From: DT-110 sp964342305 | Lineage (GTDB): Bacteria; Bacteroidota; Bacteroidia; Chitinophagales; Saprospiraceae | DNA length: 64,000 nucleotides | Reading direction: 5' to 3' | Assembly (NCBI GenBank): GCA_964342305.1 | Contig: CAYFGK010000001.1 | Location: forward strand, 55,987-119,986 | In this document: positions 27,368-36,555 of the stretch, piece after piece | Numbering within the stretch: the first letter of the stretch is position 1 | Layout: each line of letters starts with the position of its first letter | The notes under the pieces: generated by a model | The model's database searches: none | The model's input: only the letters and a program-made list of their open reading frames with translations | What the model was told of the DNA's origin: nothing | Translations under genes and position numbers: made by a program

Positions 27368-29686
27368 CTAAGAATAGGGCCGCCATATCAGCAACATAAT
27401 ACAGATCAGGATGACTGCTGCCCCGAACCCGATCTGCATCCACAGGTTTTGCCGCTGGCGGATGCTGCTCTCCACATAATACGGGTTGGGGGCGTTAGGG
27501 GACCCCAGTCCTGCCAGTACCCGCCAGTTTTCCGGATCGGCATTGTTGAGGCGTGGCAGCAGCAGATCGTAGCTGAAGAGGCTGTCGGTAGGAGGAATGA
27601 CGTAGGCCACACTATCGATCATGGCACCGTCGGCCGTGAACAACTCCAGCGTTTCCCGGTGTTTATTGACTCCCCATTCGAAATCCCCGATCACATTATA
27701 GGTGCGGGGGAATTCGGCTTTAAAGGCCTTTCTGTCCTCGCAAATGACCAGGTAATCACGGGGGGCGATATACGCCTGATTCGGAAAGGAAAATTCGTGT
27801 CCTTTGGCATCGCGAAGAATGAATCCACGCAGGGGCAGGCGCTGATCGGTTGCATTATATAACTCGATCCAGTCGTCGGCCTTTTTATTATTGGGGGCTA
27901 TTTCGTTGATGAGTAGTGACCCGGCCAGCGGGTGATTATACGGCTCAAAGACGGCCTTCAGGCGGATTCCGCCTTCCTTGTCCAAGCGCAAAAATAATTC
28001 GTGGCTTTCGCCCCGGTAGGCCAGTCCTTCCCAATGTGAAAAGCGGTAGCCGTAGTTGGGTACTGCACGCAAAGTGATGGGAATATCCTCGAAGTATGTG
28101 CCCCGGAAGCCATGCTGACGGATCTCCAGGTTTTTATTCAGCTCGATCCGTCCGCCCACGGTAGCTTCCAGCTCGACCGTGCGGCGGGCACCCGCATCAA
28201 ACGCTTCGGCCAGGTGAGCCCACATATTTTCAGGCCGTTCCCGCAGGAAGGTGCGAATACGCTCAATATCCGATTGCCACCGCTGTTCGGTAATACGCCA
28301 ACGATCGAGGTGACGGGGCATTTCCGGACGTAGGTGTTGATACATTTTCTCCAATTGGGATTCCATCTCCGGAGTCTGCAAATCCGTATTCAACCAGTCG
28401 GCAAAACGATTAATGAAACCGGTCCGAAAGGCGTCGCTCCGCAGCATGGATCGCAGCAGGAACGTCGACCAGGGAGGGTTGGGCCAACTGGGACCATCGG
28501 GTTCGGTATGGAAAGCAAGGCTGTTAAAGCTGGCCGCATCACTGTGGTGCAGTCCCATCCCCCAGTCGGTGTCGTACAGGATCCAACGCCACTGACCGTT
28601 ATCCGTCTGGGGGCGCCAGAAGCGGATGTTACCACCGGCATCGCGGTTGTCGAAGAAAATTTGGGCAATGTGGTAATCCATGAAATTGTCGACATCAATT
28701 TGCCGTCGCACGTAGGCATAGTGAACGGGGTCGCTCAGGTCATTCTCGTGCATGTAGGACAATAAGCGCTGGTAGGGGCGGCGACTTCCCCGCTTCAGGG
28801 TCATGTAGTGCTCCAGGAGGTCGAGGCTGTCTTTGTCGACATCGTGATGGTTCGCCAGGAAGTAGCGGTTGATCTTTTCGCGAATATTGTAAATGCCCCA
28901 GTAGGCTCCGTTGATGTATACGTGTGCGGGACGGTAAGCTTGCAGATCCAGGTCCCAGTCTTCCACGATGGTGGTGATCAGGGCATCCCTCAGATGAGAT
29001 CGTCCGAAATCGGAGCCGGAGTTTCGCAGTATCAGGAACTTGAATTCATCCTCTTTATCGGGACCGAAGATGGGGTGCTTAATCCGCTTTTGGCCGTAGT
29101 TGGAACGGGCTACCAGCGCCATGGACTTCTGGGGGAATAACCGACTCATACCTCCGAAGAGGCGGAGACCGGAGAGACTATTATAGACCTGACGACCATC
29201 ACTCTCGTACAATTCGATATTGGCAGTTACTTCCTGGCGCGACCAAAAATTAGCTCCCGATTTACGGGTGCTGGAAGAATCAGCGTGACTCCCCTGCATG
29301 AAAAGGCCCTGGGCCGGGTCGAACAGAATGTAGGGTGATATGCCAATGGATACCACCGGCATATTGGTTAGTGGTTCCTGGATGAAATAGGTCTGTGAAA
29401 CGAAATCACTGCGTTGCCCATTCTGGTAGGCAACGGCGCGCACGACGGTGGTTTCTTTAATGCGTATGGGCCTTTCGTATTTAGTGGCGTGCCGCGAAGG
29501 CTGATTCCCGTTGGTGGTATAGAATATCTCGGCGTCGGCGGCCAGCAGGCGAAGATCAAAAGGCTGGTTCAGGAAGCCGCCTTCCACGGAGAAAGTGATA
29601 ACCGGTGGGTGGATATCGGGAGCGGGTTGTGCCGCAATACAAAACGGCAGACAAATGGTCAGAACAATGTAGGGCAATGCGCGCAA
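27368..29686 (-). CDS. CotH-like kinase-fold protein with chitobiase-type, repeat and lamin-tail domains
   Basis: A 772-residue exported protein: signal peptide to about residue 19 (FCIAAQ), a chitobiase/beta-hexosaminidase C-terminal-like domain (~25-105, AEIFYTTNGNQPSRHATKYE), a CotH domain (~115-500, with LRLFGGMSRLFPQKSMAL and YDTDWGMGLHH), a short bacterial repeat (YRFSHWEG), a lamin-tail domain (~585-690, LLINEIAPNNKKADDWIELY) and a C-terminal transmembrane helix (FGAAVILICIMLLIW). CotH domains are atypical kinases that phosphorylate secreted proteins. The layout suggests a surface or periplasmic anchored protein; the role is unknown. Confidence 0.85.
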   Translation of the reverse strand: MRALPYIVLTICLPFCIAAQPAPDIHPPVITFSVEGGFLNQPFDLRLLAADAEIFYTTNGNQPSRHATKYERPIRIKETTVVRAVAYQNGQRSDFVSQTYFIQEPLTNMPVVSIGISPYILFDPAQGLFMQGSHADSSSTRKSGANFWSRQEVTANIELYESDGRQVYNSLSGLRLFGGMSRLFPQKSMALVARSNYGQKRIKHPIFGPDKEDEFKFLILRNSGSDFGRSHLRDALITTIVEDWDLDLQAYRPAHVYINGAYWGIYNIREKINRYFLANHHDVDKDSLDLLEHYMTLKRGSRRPYQRLLSYMHENDLSDPVHYAYVRRQIDVDNFMDYHIAQIFFDNRDAGGNIRFWRPQTDNGQWRWILYDTDWGMGLHHSDAASFNSLAFHTEPDGPSWPNPPWSTFLLRSMLRSDAFRTGFINRFADWLNTDLQTPEMESQLEKMYQHLRPEMPRHLDRWRITEQRWQSDIERIRTFLRERPENMWAHLAEAFDAGARRTVELEATVGGRIELNKNLEIRQHGFRGTYFEDIPITLRAVPNYGYRFSHWEGLAYRGESHELFLRLDKEGGIRLKAVFEPYNHPLAGSLLINEIAPNNKKADDWIELYNATDQRLPLRGFILRDAKGHEFSFPNQAYIAPRDYLVICEDRKAFKAEFPRTYNVIGDFEWGVNKHRETLELFTADGAMIDSVAYVIPPTDSLFSYDLLLPRLNNADPENWRVLAGLGSPNAPNPYYVESSIRQRQNLWMQIGFGAAVILICIMLLIWRPYS

Positions 29687-29721
29687 GGTGCTGATCGGTT
29701 TTTGATACGTTCATCTGTTTC

Positions 29722-29735
29722 GCCTTTCGGCAAAA
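29722..29735 (+). repeat. GCCTTTCGGCAAAA repeat, copy 3
   Basis: Lies 35 bp upstream of the CotH gene start, opposite in sense to that gene. Confidence 0.65.
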
Positions 29736-30322
29736 ACACTTTGGGAATGCGGGACCAATATCAGTAAGCTAGAAGCTGTTTGAGAATTCGTTTACTGGTG
29801 GTTTCCTTGAATGGGCTAAAATACGTAGTATTTCGTTTCAGGTAAAGTGTTTACGTATGTTTTGTATTCAAATTTGTGCTTTTTCCGGACTAGAACGTCT
29901 GTTTTTCAATTTTATCGGTATGTTTTTTTCACGTAAGTGATAAAGAATGATGCAGAATATACCGCTTCCGAAAAGGTTTGGGCTTCGCCCAACCTTTTCA
30001 CGCGAGTATGTACTCGACTCGAAGTGGTTTTGCTCCGCAGTACTTCGTGCTGGGACACCAAACCACTTCGTTGTCGGTATAGTTGACATAGCCTACTCAT
30101 GTCGTGCCGGGCAGTAAACGTGATGAGGCTTATTTTGAGGTTAAGGCTTAGGTTGAAGTTCCCGCCTTCGCAAAGGACATACGCCCCTAAGGGCTTCGGC
30201 AGGCAGGGAAGGATTGAGGTAAAATTCTGGATGTGGGATTTTGAATGTATTACCCATCCAATCCAACATCTGTACTCCCGATTTCCATTTTCCCGTATCT
30301 TGCTCTCCTTATTCAAATCCCT
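29736..30322. other. Repeat-rich divergent intergenic region
   Basis: About 590 bp between the divergent CotH and acyltransferase genes. It contains the long copy of the TATACCG element (29958-30081) and, at about 30160-30210, several overlapping short inverted repeats such as GCCC-CTAA-GGGC. The translated frames here are by-products of the repeats; no gene is supported. Confidence 0.5.
29958..30081. repeat. TATACCG modular palindromic element, copy 1 (124 bp)
   Basis: Ends TATACCG and CGGTATA. A first module (about 29964-30018) folds into a hairpin AAAAGG...CCTTTT around GGGCTTCGCCC; a second module has 11-bp perfect arms CGAAGTGGTTT and AAACCACTTCG. The loop of the second module holds a 24-bp block (30028-30051) that is inverted in copy 2. 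Confidence 0.75.
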
Positions 30323-30880
30323 ATGCTACGCAAACTGACTAAGTGGATATACATTGACTGGTTGGGATGGACCATTGAAGGCCACTTTCCCGACATGGAT
30401 GTCATTCCCAAATACATCGTGGTAGCGGCACCGCATACCTCTAACTGGGATTTGCCACTGGGTATTGCCACCCGCATTATGGAGCGCTCACCCGTAGGAT
30501 TTGTGGGTAAAAAATCCCTCTTCCGGTTTCCGTATGGCTGGTTATTCCGCTGGATGGGTGGCGTACCCGTCGACCGGAGCCGGAGTACCAACTATGTGGA
30601 TGCGGTTATTCAGGTCTTTAACGAGCGGGAGCGGTTTGCTATTTGCATCGCCCCGGAGGGAACCCGTAAAAAGGTGGATCGGTTGCGAACCGGTTTTTAC
30701 TGGATCGCACGGGGGGCAGGCATCCCGCTTATGCTGACCTCTTTGAATTACGAAGACCGAATACTGAAGATCAGTGAGCCTTTTTACCCAACGGAGGATG
30801 CGGATGCGGATATGGCATTTATCCTCGATTATTTTCGCGGGGTCAAGGGTAAAAATCCGGAGAATAGCATTTACTTCTGA
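30323..30880 (+). CDS. 1-acyl-glycerol-3-phosphate acyltransferase family protein (PlsC-like)
   Basis: A 185-residue acyltransferase. Motif I HTSNWD (HX4D) lies near residue 40 and motif III PEGTR near residue 118, the catalytic and phosphate-binding motifs of the PlsC/LPLAT family. It is shorter than typical PlsC and has no clear N-terminal membrane helix beyond WIYIDWLGW, a form common in Bacteroidota. It probably transfers acyl chains to a lipid or ornithine-lipid precursor. The start at 30323 excludes an upstream in-frame extension that lies in the repeat-rich region. The end overlaps the convergent PhyH gene by 10 bp. Confidence 0.82.
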   Translation: MLRKLTKWIYIDWLGWTIEGHFPDMDVIPKYIVVAAPHTSNWDLPLGIATRIMERSPVGFVGKKSLFRFPYGWLFRWMGGVPVDRSRSTNYVDAVIQVFNERERFAICIAPEGTRKKVDRLRTGFYWIARGAGIPLMLTSLNYEDRILKISEPFYPTEDADADMAFILDYFRGVKGKNPENSIYF

Positions 30881-31872
30881 GCCAGCCGCTCGCTCACTTC
30901 GGGATCGAGCAAGGCCGGTCGTTGCGACATATCGTGGTAGCAAATAACATCCTCGGTGTAGTAATGCGCTACCAGTGATTTACGGGTAGCACCATCCTTG
31001 GTAATGGCACTACCGCCGTGTAGCAGGTTGGCGTGCCAGATCAGCATATCGCCGGGGTCGGCGGTGAAGATTTCGGGTGTCAGTCCCTGTTCCTCAACCA
31101 GTTGTTCGATGGCGTCTTCGTATTTACTGTTGCTGTTGGCACCGATCGTGAATGCGGTATTTCCCGATTGGTAGTCGGTGCTAAGCAGGTAAGGTAGTCG
31201 GTGACTGCCCGGGTAATAGATCAGCGGGCCATTACCGGAATGGATGGGTTCCAGGGCCACCCAACAGGCGATCAGATACCCCAGAGGCTGGGTAGTCATG
31301 TGGATAGAATCGGAATGCGCCCGTTGCTCACTGCCCTGAATAAAGTTGATGGTCTGGAATGGTATAACCGGTTTCCCCATGATGAAAGTAAGCAGTTCCA
31401 GAAGCTCCGGGCGACGAAAGAAACGCTCATTGATGGTTGGTGCGACCTTATACGATTGCAGGATCTTGCGGCCCGTGTAGTGGAATCCCACCCTTTTCTC
31501 CGTCAATAGCTCCTCAATCTCTTTATTGGCAGCTTTAACATCCCCTTTCGGGAAAAAACCACGCAGGATCATGTAGCCATCGGTGACAAAACGCTCGAGT
31601 TCGCGCTGGATGTCCGGAGAAAAAGTGGCGAAAGTCGGATTAGTGCGCAAGGTATCAAGAGCGTTTTCCTGGTCCAGCCAGGGCCGCTCCGTGACTTTAT
31701 TTTTGAAATCCTGGCTGCCGATGGGCGCGTAAATGCTTTTACCCACCTCGTGCCTTTTGTACAAGCGCCGATTGTGCTTCAACTGGTTAGCGTGCAGCAG
31801 GTTGTTCAGTACGTAAGTGCCTTTGAACTGACGAATCAGACGCGTAAGGGTGCCGCGGATGGAGTTGCCCAT
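30871..31872 (-). CDS. Phytanoyl-CoA dioxygenase (PhyH) family protein
   Basis: A 333-residue Fe(II)/2-oxoglutarate-dependent oxygenase. The iron ligands are in RAHSDSIHM (HxD) and in NLLHGGS (distal H); TRKSLVAHY fits the 2-oxoglutarate-binding arginine. The substrate is unknown; relatives modify fatty acids, ectoine or natural products. The frame can be extended by seven codons to a TTG at 31893, but that TTG lies in a possible -7 element (TACATTTG, complement of 31891-31898); the ATG at 31872 is preferred. Confidence 0.85.
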   Translation of the reverse strand: MGNSIRGTLTRLIRQFKGTYVLNNLLHANQLKHNRRLYKRHEVGKSIYAPIGSQDFKNKVTERPWLDQENALDTLRTNPTFATFSPDIQRELERFVTDGYMILRGFFPKGDVKAANKEIEELLTEKRVGFHYTGRKILQSYKVAPTINERFFRRPELLELLTFIMGKPVIPFQTINFIQGSEQRAHSDSIHMTTQPLGYLIACWVALEPIHSGNGPLIYYPGSHRLPYLLSTDYQSGNTAFTIGANSNSKYEDAIEQLVEEQGLTPEIFTADPGDMLIWHANLLHGGSAITKDGATRKSLVAHYYTEDVICYHDMSQRPALLDPEVSERLAQK

Positions 31873-31946
31873 GATGGTAGTTTGTTCGGTCAAATGTACT
31901 TAATGCACGGACTAAATAGTAGTTCTAATTTGGTTAATCCCGGGAA

Positions 31947-31976
31947 TTGTTGTCCGCAAACAATGTGCTAACTTTG
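31947..31976 (+). promoter_or_regulatory. Bacteroidota-type promoter of ligA
   Basis: TTG (31947-31949), 19-nt spacer, TAACTTTG (31969-31976), a full match to TTG-N(17-23)-TAnnTTTG. The predicted leader to the ATG at 32105 is about 120 nt. Confidence 0.55.
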
Positions 31977-32104
31977 AACGCTCAGAATCGATCGTACAGG
32001 AGGCCGGATAAACCGGGATTTCGCGATTGGTTCAGGCGTGGCGAGAAAAGGCCCAGGTGCAACCATCCCATTCCGCCAACGGTATAACGGATCAAACACA
32101 CCCT

Positions 32105-34246
32105 ATGTATAGTCCTGAAGAGCAAAGAGCCCTGGTCGATCTGACCAAAGAATACTTATCCGATCAGTCGGTGGTCAACGAGCAATCGCCCGACGTGCTG
32201 ATCAACGATTTGCGGCGGCTGATCGAGTTTCACGAATATCGCTACTACATCCTTAATGATCCGCTGGTCAGTGATTACGAATACGACCAGTTGTTTAAAA
32301 AACTGGAACAGCTCGAAGCCGACCATCCCGACCTGCTGACCCCCGACTCACCCACCCAGCGGGTCTCGGATGATCTGACTTCCGATTTTCCATCGGTGGA
32401 GCATCTGGCTCCCATGCTGTCGCTGGCCAACTCCTATAACGCCGAGGATCTGAAAGACTGGGATGCGCAACTCAAGCGACTCTGGAATATGCCCGAGGAC
32501 CAGGATATAGTCTATGCGGTAGAGCCTAAATTCGACGGCGGTGGTATCGCCATTGTTTACGAAGGTGACCAATTGGTGCGCGGAGCAACCCGTGGGAACG
32601 GTACGCTGGGCGAGGAAATGACCAATAACGCACGGGTGATCCGGTCCATTCCCCTCAGGGCGGGTTTTTCAGATTATGGATTGGAAAAAGTGGAGCTGAG
32701 GGGAGAGGTGCTTATACGTAAAGATATCTTTGAAAAGATCAATCAGAAGCGCGCTGAAGAAGGCCTTACCCTCTTCGCCAATGCCCGCAATACGGCCACG
32801 GGAGGACTGCGTATGAAGGATCCCAAGGAGGTCTCACAACGCGGCCTGGAAGCATTTGTCTATACTGTGGGCTACGCTGCCGATAAAGATGGTAAAGACG
32901 CGATGGACCAGGTGGATACCCACTACGAAAGCCTGGATATGCTGCAGAAACTGGGCTTCAAAGTACCCGCCGACGGAGATGAGCGCAAACTCTGTAAGAA
33001 TATCGAAGAGGTGATCGATTTCTGTACTAATTGGGAAAAGCGCCGGGAGGATTATCCCTATGAGGTCGATGGTATGGTCGTGAAAGTAGACGATCGGGTA
33101 CTCCAGGAGCGCGCTGGCTATACGGCCCACCACCCGCGCTGGGCGATGGCCTTCAAGTTCAAGGCGAAGCAAGCCACCACCAAGCTGTTAAATGTAGAGT
33201 ATCAGGTGGGGAAGGTGGGATCCATCACCCCGGTTGCCAAGCTTGAGCCGGTGCAATTGGCCGGGGTGACGGTATCGAGTGTGTCCCTGCACAACGAAGA
33301 TTTCATTACGGGAAAAGACCTGCGCTTCGGTGATACCGTCCTGGTTGAGCGGGCCGGTGATGTGATCCCGTACATCGTAAAGGCTATGGATGACCTGCGC
33401 AACGGCAGTGAGCAACCCATCGTATTCCCCCGTACCTGCCCCATCAACGATACGGAGGAAGAGGTGGAACTGGTGCGGGAGGAGGGTGAGGCTGCCTGGC
33501 GTTGCCCTGTTTGCGTTTGCGGAGCACAGAACCTGCAAAAGATCATTTTCCACGTGTCCAAATCGGCTATGGATATTGAGGGCCTGGGTAAATCGATCGT
33601 GGAGCGTTTCTACGAATTGGGACTACTGCGCAACATTGCCGATGTATACCGGCTCGATTACGATCGCATCGGTGAACTGGAGGGTTTCGGGGCCAAATCA
33701 GTTGCGAATCTGAAAGACTCCGTCGATAAGGCTAAGAATAATCCCATCCACCGTCTTTTGCATAGTCTGAGCATTCACCACCTGGGCAAGAAAGTGTCCA
33801 AACTGCTCGCTGCCGAGATTGATCACGTACTTGATCTCACGGAGTGGTCACTTGAAGACTACACTAATATCAAGGATGTAGGACCGGTGGTTGCCGAGAA
33901 TGTGATGCGCTTTTTTGCCGCCGGGCAAAATATCGAACTCCTGAAAACGATGGAGGAACTGGGGGTAAATATGCGTCAGACGGAGGACGATCGCCCAAAA
34001 CAGACGCTTTCCGAAGGTCCGTTCGTGGGAAAGACCATTCTGTTCACCGGCTCGCTCCAGACCATGAGTCGCAAGGAGGCCCAAGCCAAGGCGGAAGCGG
34101 CTGGCGCCAAAAACATCAGTGCCGTCAGCGGTAACCTGGATGTGCTGGTGGTAGGGGAGAAGGCGGGTTCCAAACTCAAAAAAGCCCGTGAGTTGGGTAC
34201 GGTAGATATCCTGACGGAGGAGGAGTTTTTGGCGAAGTTGCCGTAG
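32105..34246 (+). CDS. ligA: NAD-dependent DNA ligase
   Basis: A 713-residue replicative ligase. In order: domain Ia with the NAD-binding YRYYILNDPLVSDYEYD, the adenylation domain with the adenylated lysine K142 in EPKFDGG, the OB fold, a zinc-finger segment, four helix-hairpin-helix motifs (FGAKSVANL region) and a C-terminal BRCT domain (GKTILFTGSLQTMSRKEAQA). The zinc finger is unusual: the usual first CxxC reads C445-P-I-N448, while C467 and C472 are kept and an extra C470 appears. It seals nicks in replication and repair. A TTG at 32027 would add 26 residues without family support. Confidence 0.95.
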   Translation: MYSPEEQRALVDLTKEYLSDQSVVNEQSPDVLINDLRRLIEFHEYRYYILNDPLVSDYEYDQLFKKLEQLEADHPDLLTPDSPTQRVSDDLTSDFPSVEHLAPMLSLANSYNAEDLKDWDAQLKRLWNMPEDQDIVYAVEPKFDGGGIAIVYEGDQLVRGATRGNGTLGEEMTNNARVIRSIPLRAGFSDYGLEKVELRGEVLIRKDIFEKINQKRAEEGLTLFANARNTATGGLRMKDPKEVSQRGLEAFVYTVGYAADKDGKDAMDQVDTHYESLDMLQKLGFKVPADGDERKLCKNIEEVIDFCTNWEKRREDYPYEVDGMVVKVDDRVLQERAGYTAHHPRWAMAFKFKAKQATTKLLNVEYQVGKVGSITPVAKLEPVQLAGVTVSSVSLHNEDFITGKDLRFGDTVLVERAGDVIPYIVKAMDDLRNGSEQPIVFPRTCPINDTEEEVELVREEGEAAWRCPVCVCGAQNLQKIIFHVSKSAMDIEGLGKSIVERFYELGLLRNIADVYRLDYDRIGELEGFGAKSVANLKDSVDKAKNNPIHRLLHSLSIHHLGKKVSKLLAAEIDHVLDLTEWSLEDYTNIKDVGPVVAENVMRFFAAGQNIELLKTMEELGVNMRQTEDDRPKQTLSEGPFVGKTILFTGSLQTMSRKEAQAKAEAAGAKNISAVSGNLDVLVVGEKAGSKLKKARELGTVDILTEEEFLAKLP

Positions 34247-34279
34247 GATACAGAGTAATAGGACACGCTTTAATCCCGA

Positions 34280-34352
34280 TATACCGCTTCCGAAGTGGTT
34301 TGGGACACCAGCACGAAGTACTGCGGAGCAAAACCACTTCGTTGTCGGTATA
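34280..34352. repeat. TATACCG modular palindromic element, copy 2 (73 bp)
   Basis: Short form: imperfect 19-bp terminal inverted repeats, TATACCGCTTCCGAAGTGG on the left. It lacks the first hairpin module of copies 1 and 3. The 24-bp block at 34310-34333 is the exact reverse complement of 30028-30051 in copy 1. Lies between the convergent ligA and TPR lipoprotein genes. Confidence 0.75.
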
Positions 34353-34374
34353 CCCTATACCTACTACTTTATAC

Positions 34375-34432
34375 CGGGAGGTTGGGCTTCGACAATCATC
34401 ACTCTTTAGATAAGTCTATGCCCAGCCTCACG
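34375..34432. repeat. Stop-codon repeat family (GAGGTTGGG type), copy C (58 bp)
   Basis: A single-hairpin version: left end CGGGAGGTTGGGC, right end complementary to CGTGAGGCTGGGC. The right end abuts the TAA stop codon (34433) of the TPR lipoprotein gene, as in copy A. Confidence 0.6.
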
Positions 34433-34951
34433 TTAAGGCAGTTTATCCAGAATGTTTTTGGCTCTAACGGCATAGTCGCCTCTGGCATTCGAAGCAATGC
34501 ATTGTTCCAGGTAGCTACGTGCCTGAACGGGTTGATCCATAGCGAGTGCAGCCATGCCCTGGTACCAACGCGCCACGGGAATAGCCTTGTTCCCGGCGGG
34601 TATATTGGAAAGTGATTCGATAGCCTGAGTGTATTGTCCGGCAGCAATTTGGGCCATACCCCGGTACACCTGATATCCGGGATCCCGCTGCCGGGCTGCG
34701 AGCTCGGCGAACAGAATGGCAGCTTGCTGGTAGTTTGCCTGCTGAAGTAAACGAAAGGCTTGCTGCTCCATTGTACCGGCCGCCACTCCTTCCGAGGGCG
34801 CTCTGACTTCCACGATATCAATGGAAAAATGTTCCTCAAACAACTCAGGACCACTGGGTTGCTCTGGGCCGCACCCCATGACAATTAAAAACATAACCAA
34901 AAAGGGGTACGGGAGTGAATTGTTAAATGGAAAGCCTCTTTTTAATCTCAC
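34433..34951 (-). CDS. TPR-like lipoprotein
   Basis: A 172-residue lipoprotein. The signal (PYPFLVMFLIVMGC) fits a GTG start at 34951; the later ATG at 34894 would leave only six residues before the lipid cysteine. After an acidic linker, residues ~60-170 form three TPR-like helix pairs (AFRLLQQANYQQAAILFAEL, QVYRGMAQIAAGQYTQAIES, ARWYQGMAALAMDQPVQARS). No enzyme domain is present. It is a single gene, probably a small scaffold in the outer-membrane assembly or gliding machinery; the function is unknown. Confidence 0.75.
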   Translation of the reverse strand: MRLKRGFPFNNSLPYPFLVMFLIVMGCGPEQPSGPELFEEHFSIDIVEVRAPSEGVAAGTMEQQAFRLLQQANYQQAAILFAELAARQRDPGYQVYRGMAQIAAGQYTQAIESLSNIPAGNKAIPVARWYQGMAALAMDQPVQARSYLEQCIASNARGDYAVRAKNILDKLP

Positions 34952-35150
34952 AAAATATTTATACTTTTATCATACTAAAGTTAGCAATCTAGCTACAATT
35001 CCATAGTACACTTTTCTACTAGCCACTTCTAACCATACATTTTCTCTATTATCGTTTCAACCGGTTGTGCCAAATGGTTACACTAGGAACACGCATCGCT
35101 GCAGTGATCTGGCAGGTCCCCCCGTCATGATGCTGCAGCACTTTTTATTT
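34952..35150. other. Intergenic region
   Basis: AT-rich stretch upstream of the TPR lipoprotein gene. A small inverted repeat is present around TGCTGCAGCA (about 35131-35140). No gene or clear promoter was seen. Confidence 0.35.
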
Positions 35151-35229
35151 CAGGTATGAGGTGTGAGGTTTGGGGCACCTATAACCTGGCCTCAAACCCC
35201 AAACCTCACACCTCATACCTCACACCTGT
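35151..35229. repeat. Heptad hairpin element, copy a (79 bp)
   Basis: The left arm (35151-35175) consists of heptads CAGGTATG AGGTGTG AGGTTTG and the right arm (35197-35228) is its perfect 24-bp complement plus one more heptad. The right end joins the TGA stop codon (35233) of the ABC permease gene after three bases. The loop is 21 nt. It can form a very long stem and may act as a terminator of the minus-strand ABC operon. Confidence 0.75.
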
Positions 35230-35232
35230 CAA

Positions 35233-36549
35233 TCATTCACGTACAAACAACCACTTAGCGATCTCTTTAAAGCTCGCCCGTTTCCCGTACATCAGGATGC
35301 CTACCCGGTAAATGCGTCCGGCAAACCAGATCAGGAAAAGGGAGAAGCCGATCATCACCAGCAGGGAAACAATGATCTCCCAGGTGGGTGGCCCGAAAGC
35401 CAGGCGCGCCGGCATCACAATCGGAGAGAATAAAGGGAAAATAGACGACCAGGTCGCCAGGCTGCTATTGGGAGCCTGAATTACCGCGATCATAATGTAC
35501 AGTGCCAATATGACTGGAATGGTGATCGGAATGGTCAATGCCTGACCCTCACCGGTATCATCACCAATGGCAGAACCTACCGCTGCAAAGAGGGAAGAAT
35601 AGATGAAAAAGCCTCCCAGGAAATACAGAATAAACAAAGGCAGTACCATCCACCAGTTGACCGAGGCGACCTCCGCCATGGCCATACTGATCATTGCCTG
35701 GGTGTCATCGGGATTAAAATCACCAGCCTGGCTGTCGAGCATGGGATTATTACTGGGATCAATACCAAAGATCAACTGCGCCAGCCCGGCCAGCAGCGGA
35801 ATCAGGATGGCCCAGACGGCCACCTGAGTTAGACCTACCGCACCCACACCGACAATCTTACCCAGCATCAGTTGGAAAGGCTTGACCGAAGAGATCATAA
35901 CCTCGACAATACGGCTGGTCTTTTCTTCCATCACCGACCGCATTACCATCACCCCGTAAATGAATACAGTCATATACATGATAAAACCCATACCCAGGCC
36001 AAGAGCCGCAGCAATGGCACTGGTAAAGCGGGTCGCATCTGCACCCTTATCGGTCAGTGGTTCGGGTTCCAGTTCGATGCGGGTGTCGAGAGCTTCGAGT
36101 TGCCGGCGTTCAATTTCCAGGGCATCGATTTTATAATCGCGCACGGCATCTGAAATGCGGTCGCGCAGCATCAGTTCTACATCGGGTGTAGGCTGATCAT
36201 CGGAATAGTAATAGACACGCAGTCGGTTAGACATCAGGTCCTTGATGGCCGGCAAGTACAGTAAGGCATCGTAGTCGGTATCGGGCAGGTTTTTACGCAA
36301 AGTATCAAGTGGTCCTTCCTCAAAGGAGAAATAGAGGTTGTTCTCGTCTTTGATCGCACCCTTCAAAACATCACCTTCATCGAGGATCGCAATGCGCTTC
36401 GTTTGGTCGTTCTCGTATTGAAAGATCACGCCCACAATAGCGATCAGGGCGGCAAAAGCAAGCGGAGTAAGCAGTGTACCCAAAATAAAGGAGCGACGGG
36501 TAACACGGCTCAGGTATTCGCGACGAATGATCAGAAGTAAGGTCTGCAT
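35233..36549 (-). CDS. ABC-2 family transporter permease (NatB-like)
   Basis: A 438-residue membrane protein: one N-terminal helix (FILGTLLTPLAFAALIAIVG), a ~150-residue periplasmic loop, then five to six helices (AAALGLGMGFIMYMTVFIYG, ALTIPITIPVILALYIMI). The VMRSVMEEKTSRIVEVMISS motif between helices is characteristic of NatB/ABC-2 exporters. It works with the ATPase encoded 6 bp upstream, probably as a sodium or drug/lipid exporter; the substrate is unknown. A long heptad hairpin directly follows its stop codon. Confidence 0.9.
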   Translation of the reverse strand: MQTLLLIIRREYLSRVTRRSFILGTLLTPLAFAALIAIVGVIFQYENDQTKRIAILDEGDVLKGAIKDENNLYFSFEEGPLDTLRKNLPDTDYDALLYLPAIKDLMSNRLRVYYYSDDQPTPDVELMLRDRISDAVRDYKIDALEIERRQLEALDTRIELEPEPLTDKGADATRFTSAIAAALGLGMGFIMYMTVFIYGVMVMRSVMEEKTSRIVEVMISSVKPFQLMLGKIVGVGAVGLTQVAVWAILIPLLAGLAQLIFGIDPSNNPMLDSQAGDFNPDDTQAMISMAMAEVASVNWWMVLPLFILYFLGGFFIYSSLFAAVGSAIGDDTGEGQALTIPITIPVILALYIMIAVIQAPNSSLATWSSIFPLFSPIVMPARLAFGPPTWEIIVSLLVMIGFSLFLIWFAGRIYRVGILMYGKRASFKEIAKWLFVRE

Positions 36550-36555
36550 AATGGA

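Noticed and set aside
29868..30316. Overlapping short minus-strand frames in the CotH-acyltransferase intergenic region
   Set aside because: They translate the TATACCG element, and similar peptides appear from other copies; no family signature.
35151..35229. CRISPR array
   Set aside because: The repeats are 7-nt heptads in tandem without spacers and fold back on themselves; no cas genes are near.
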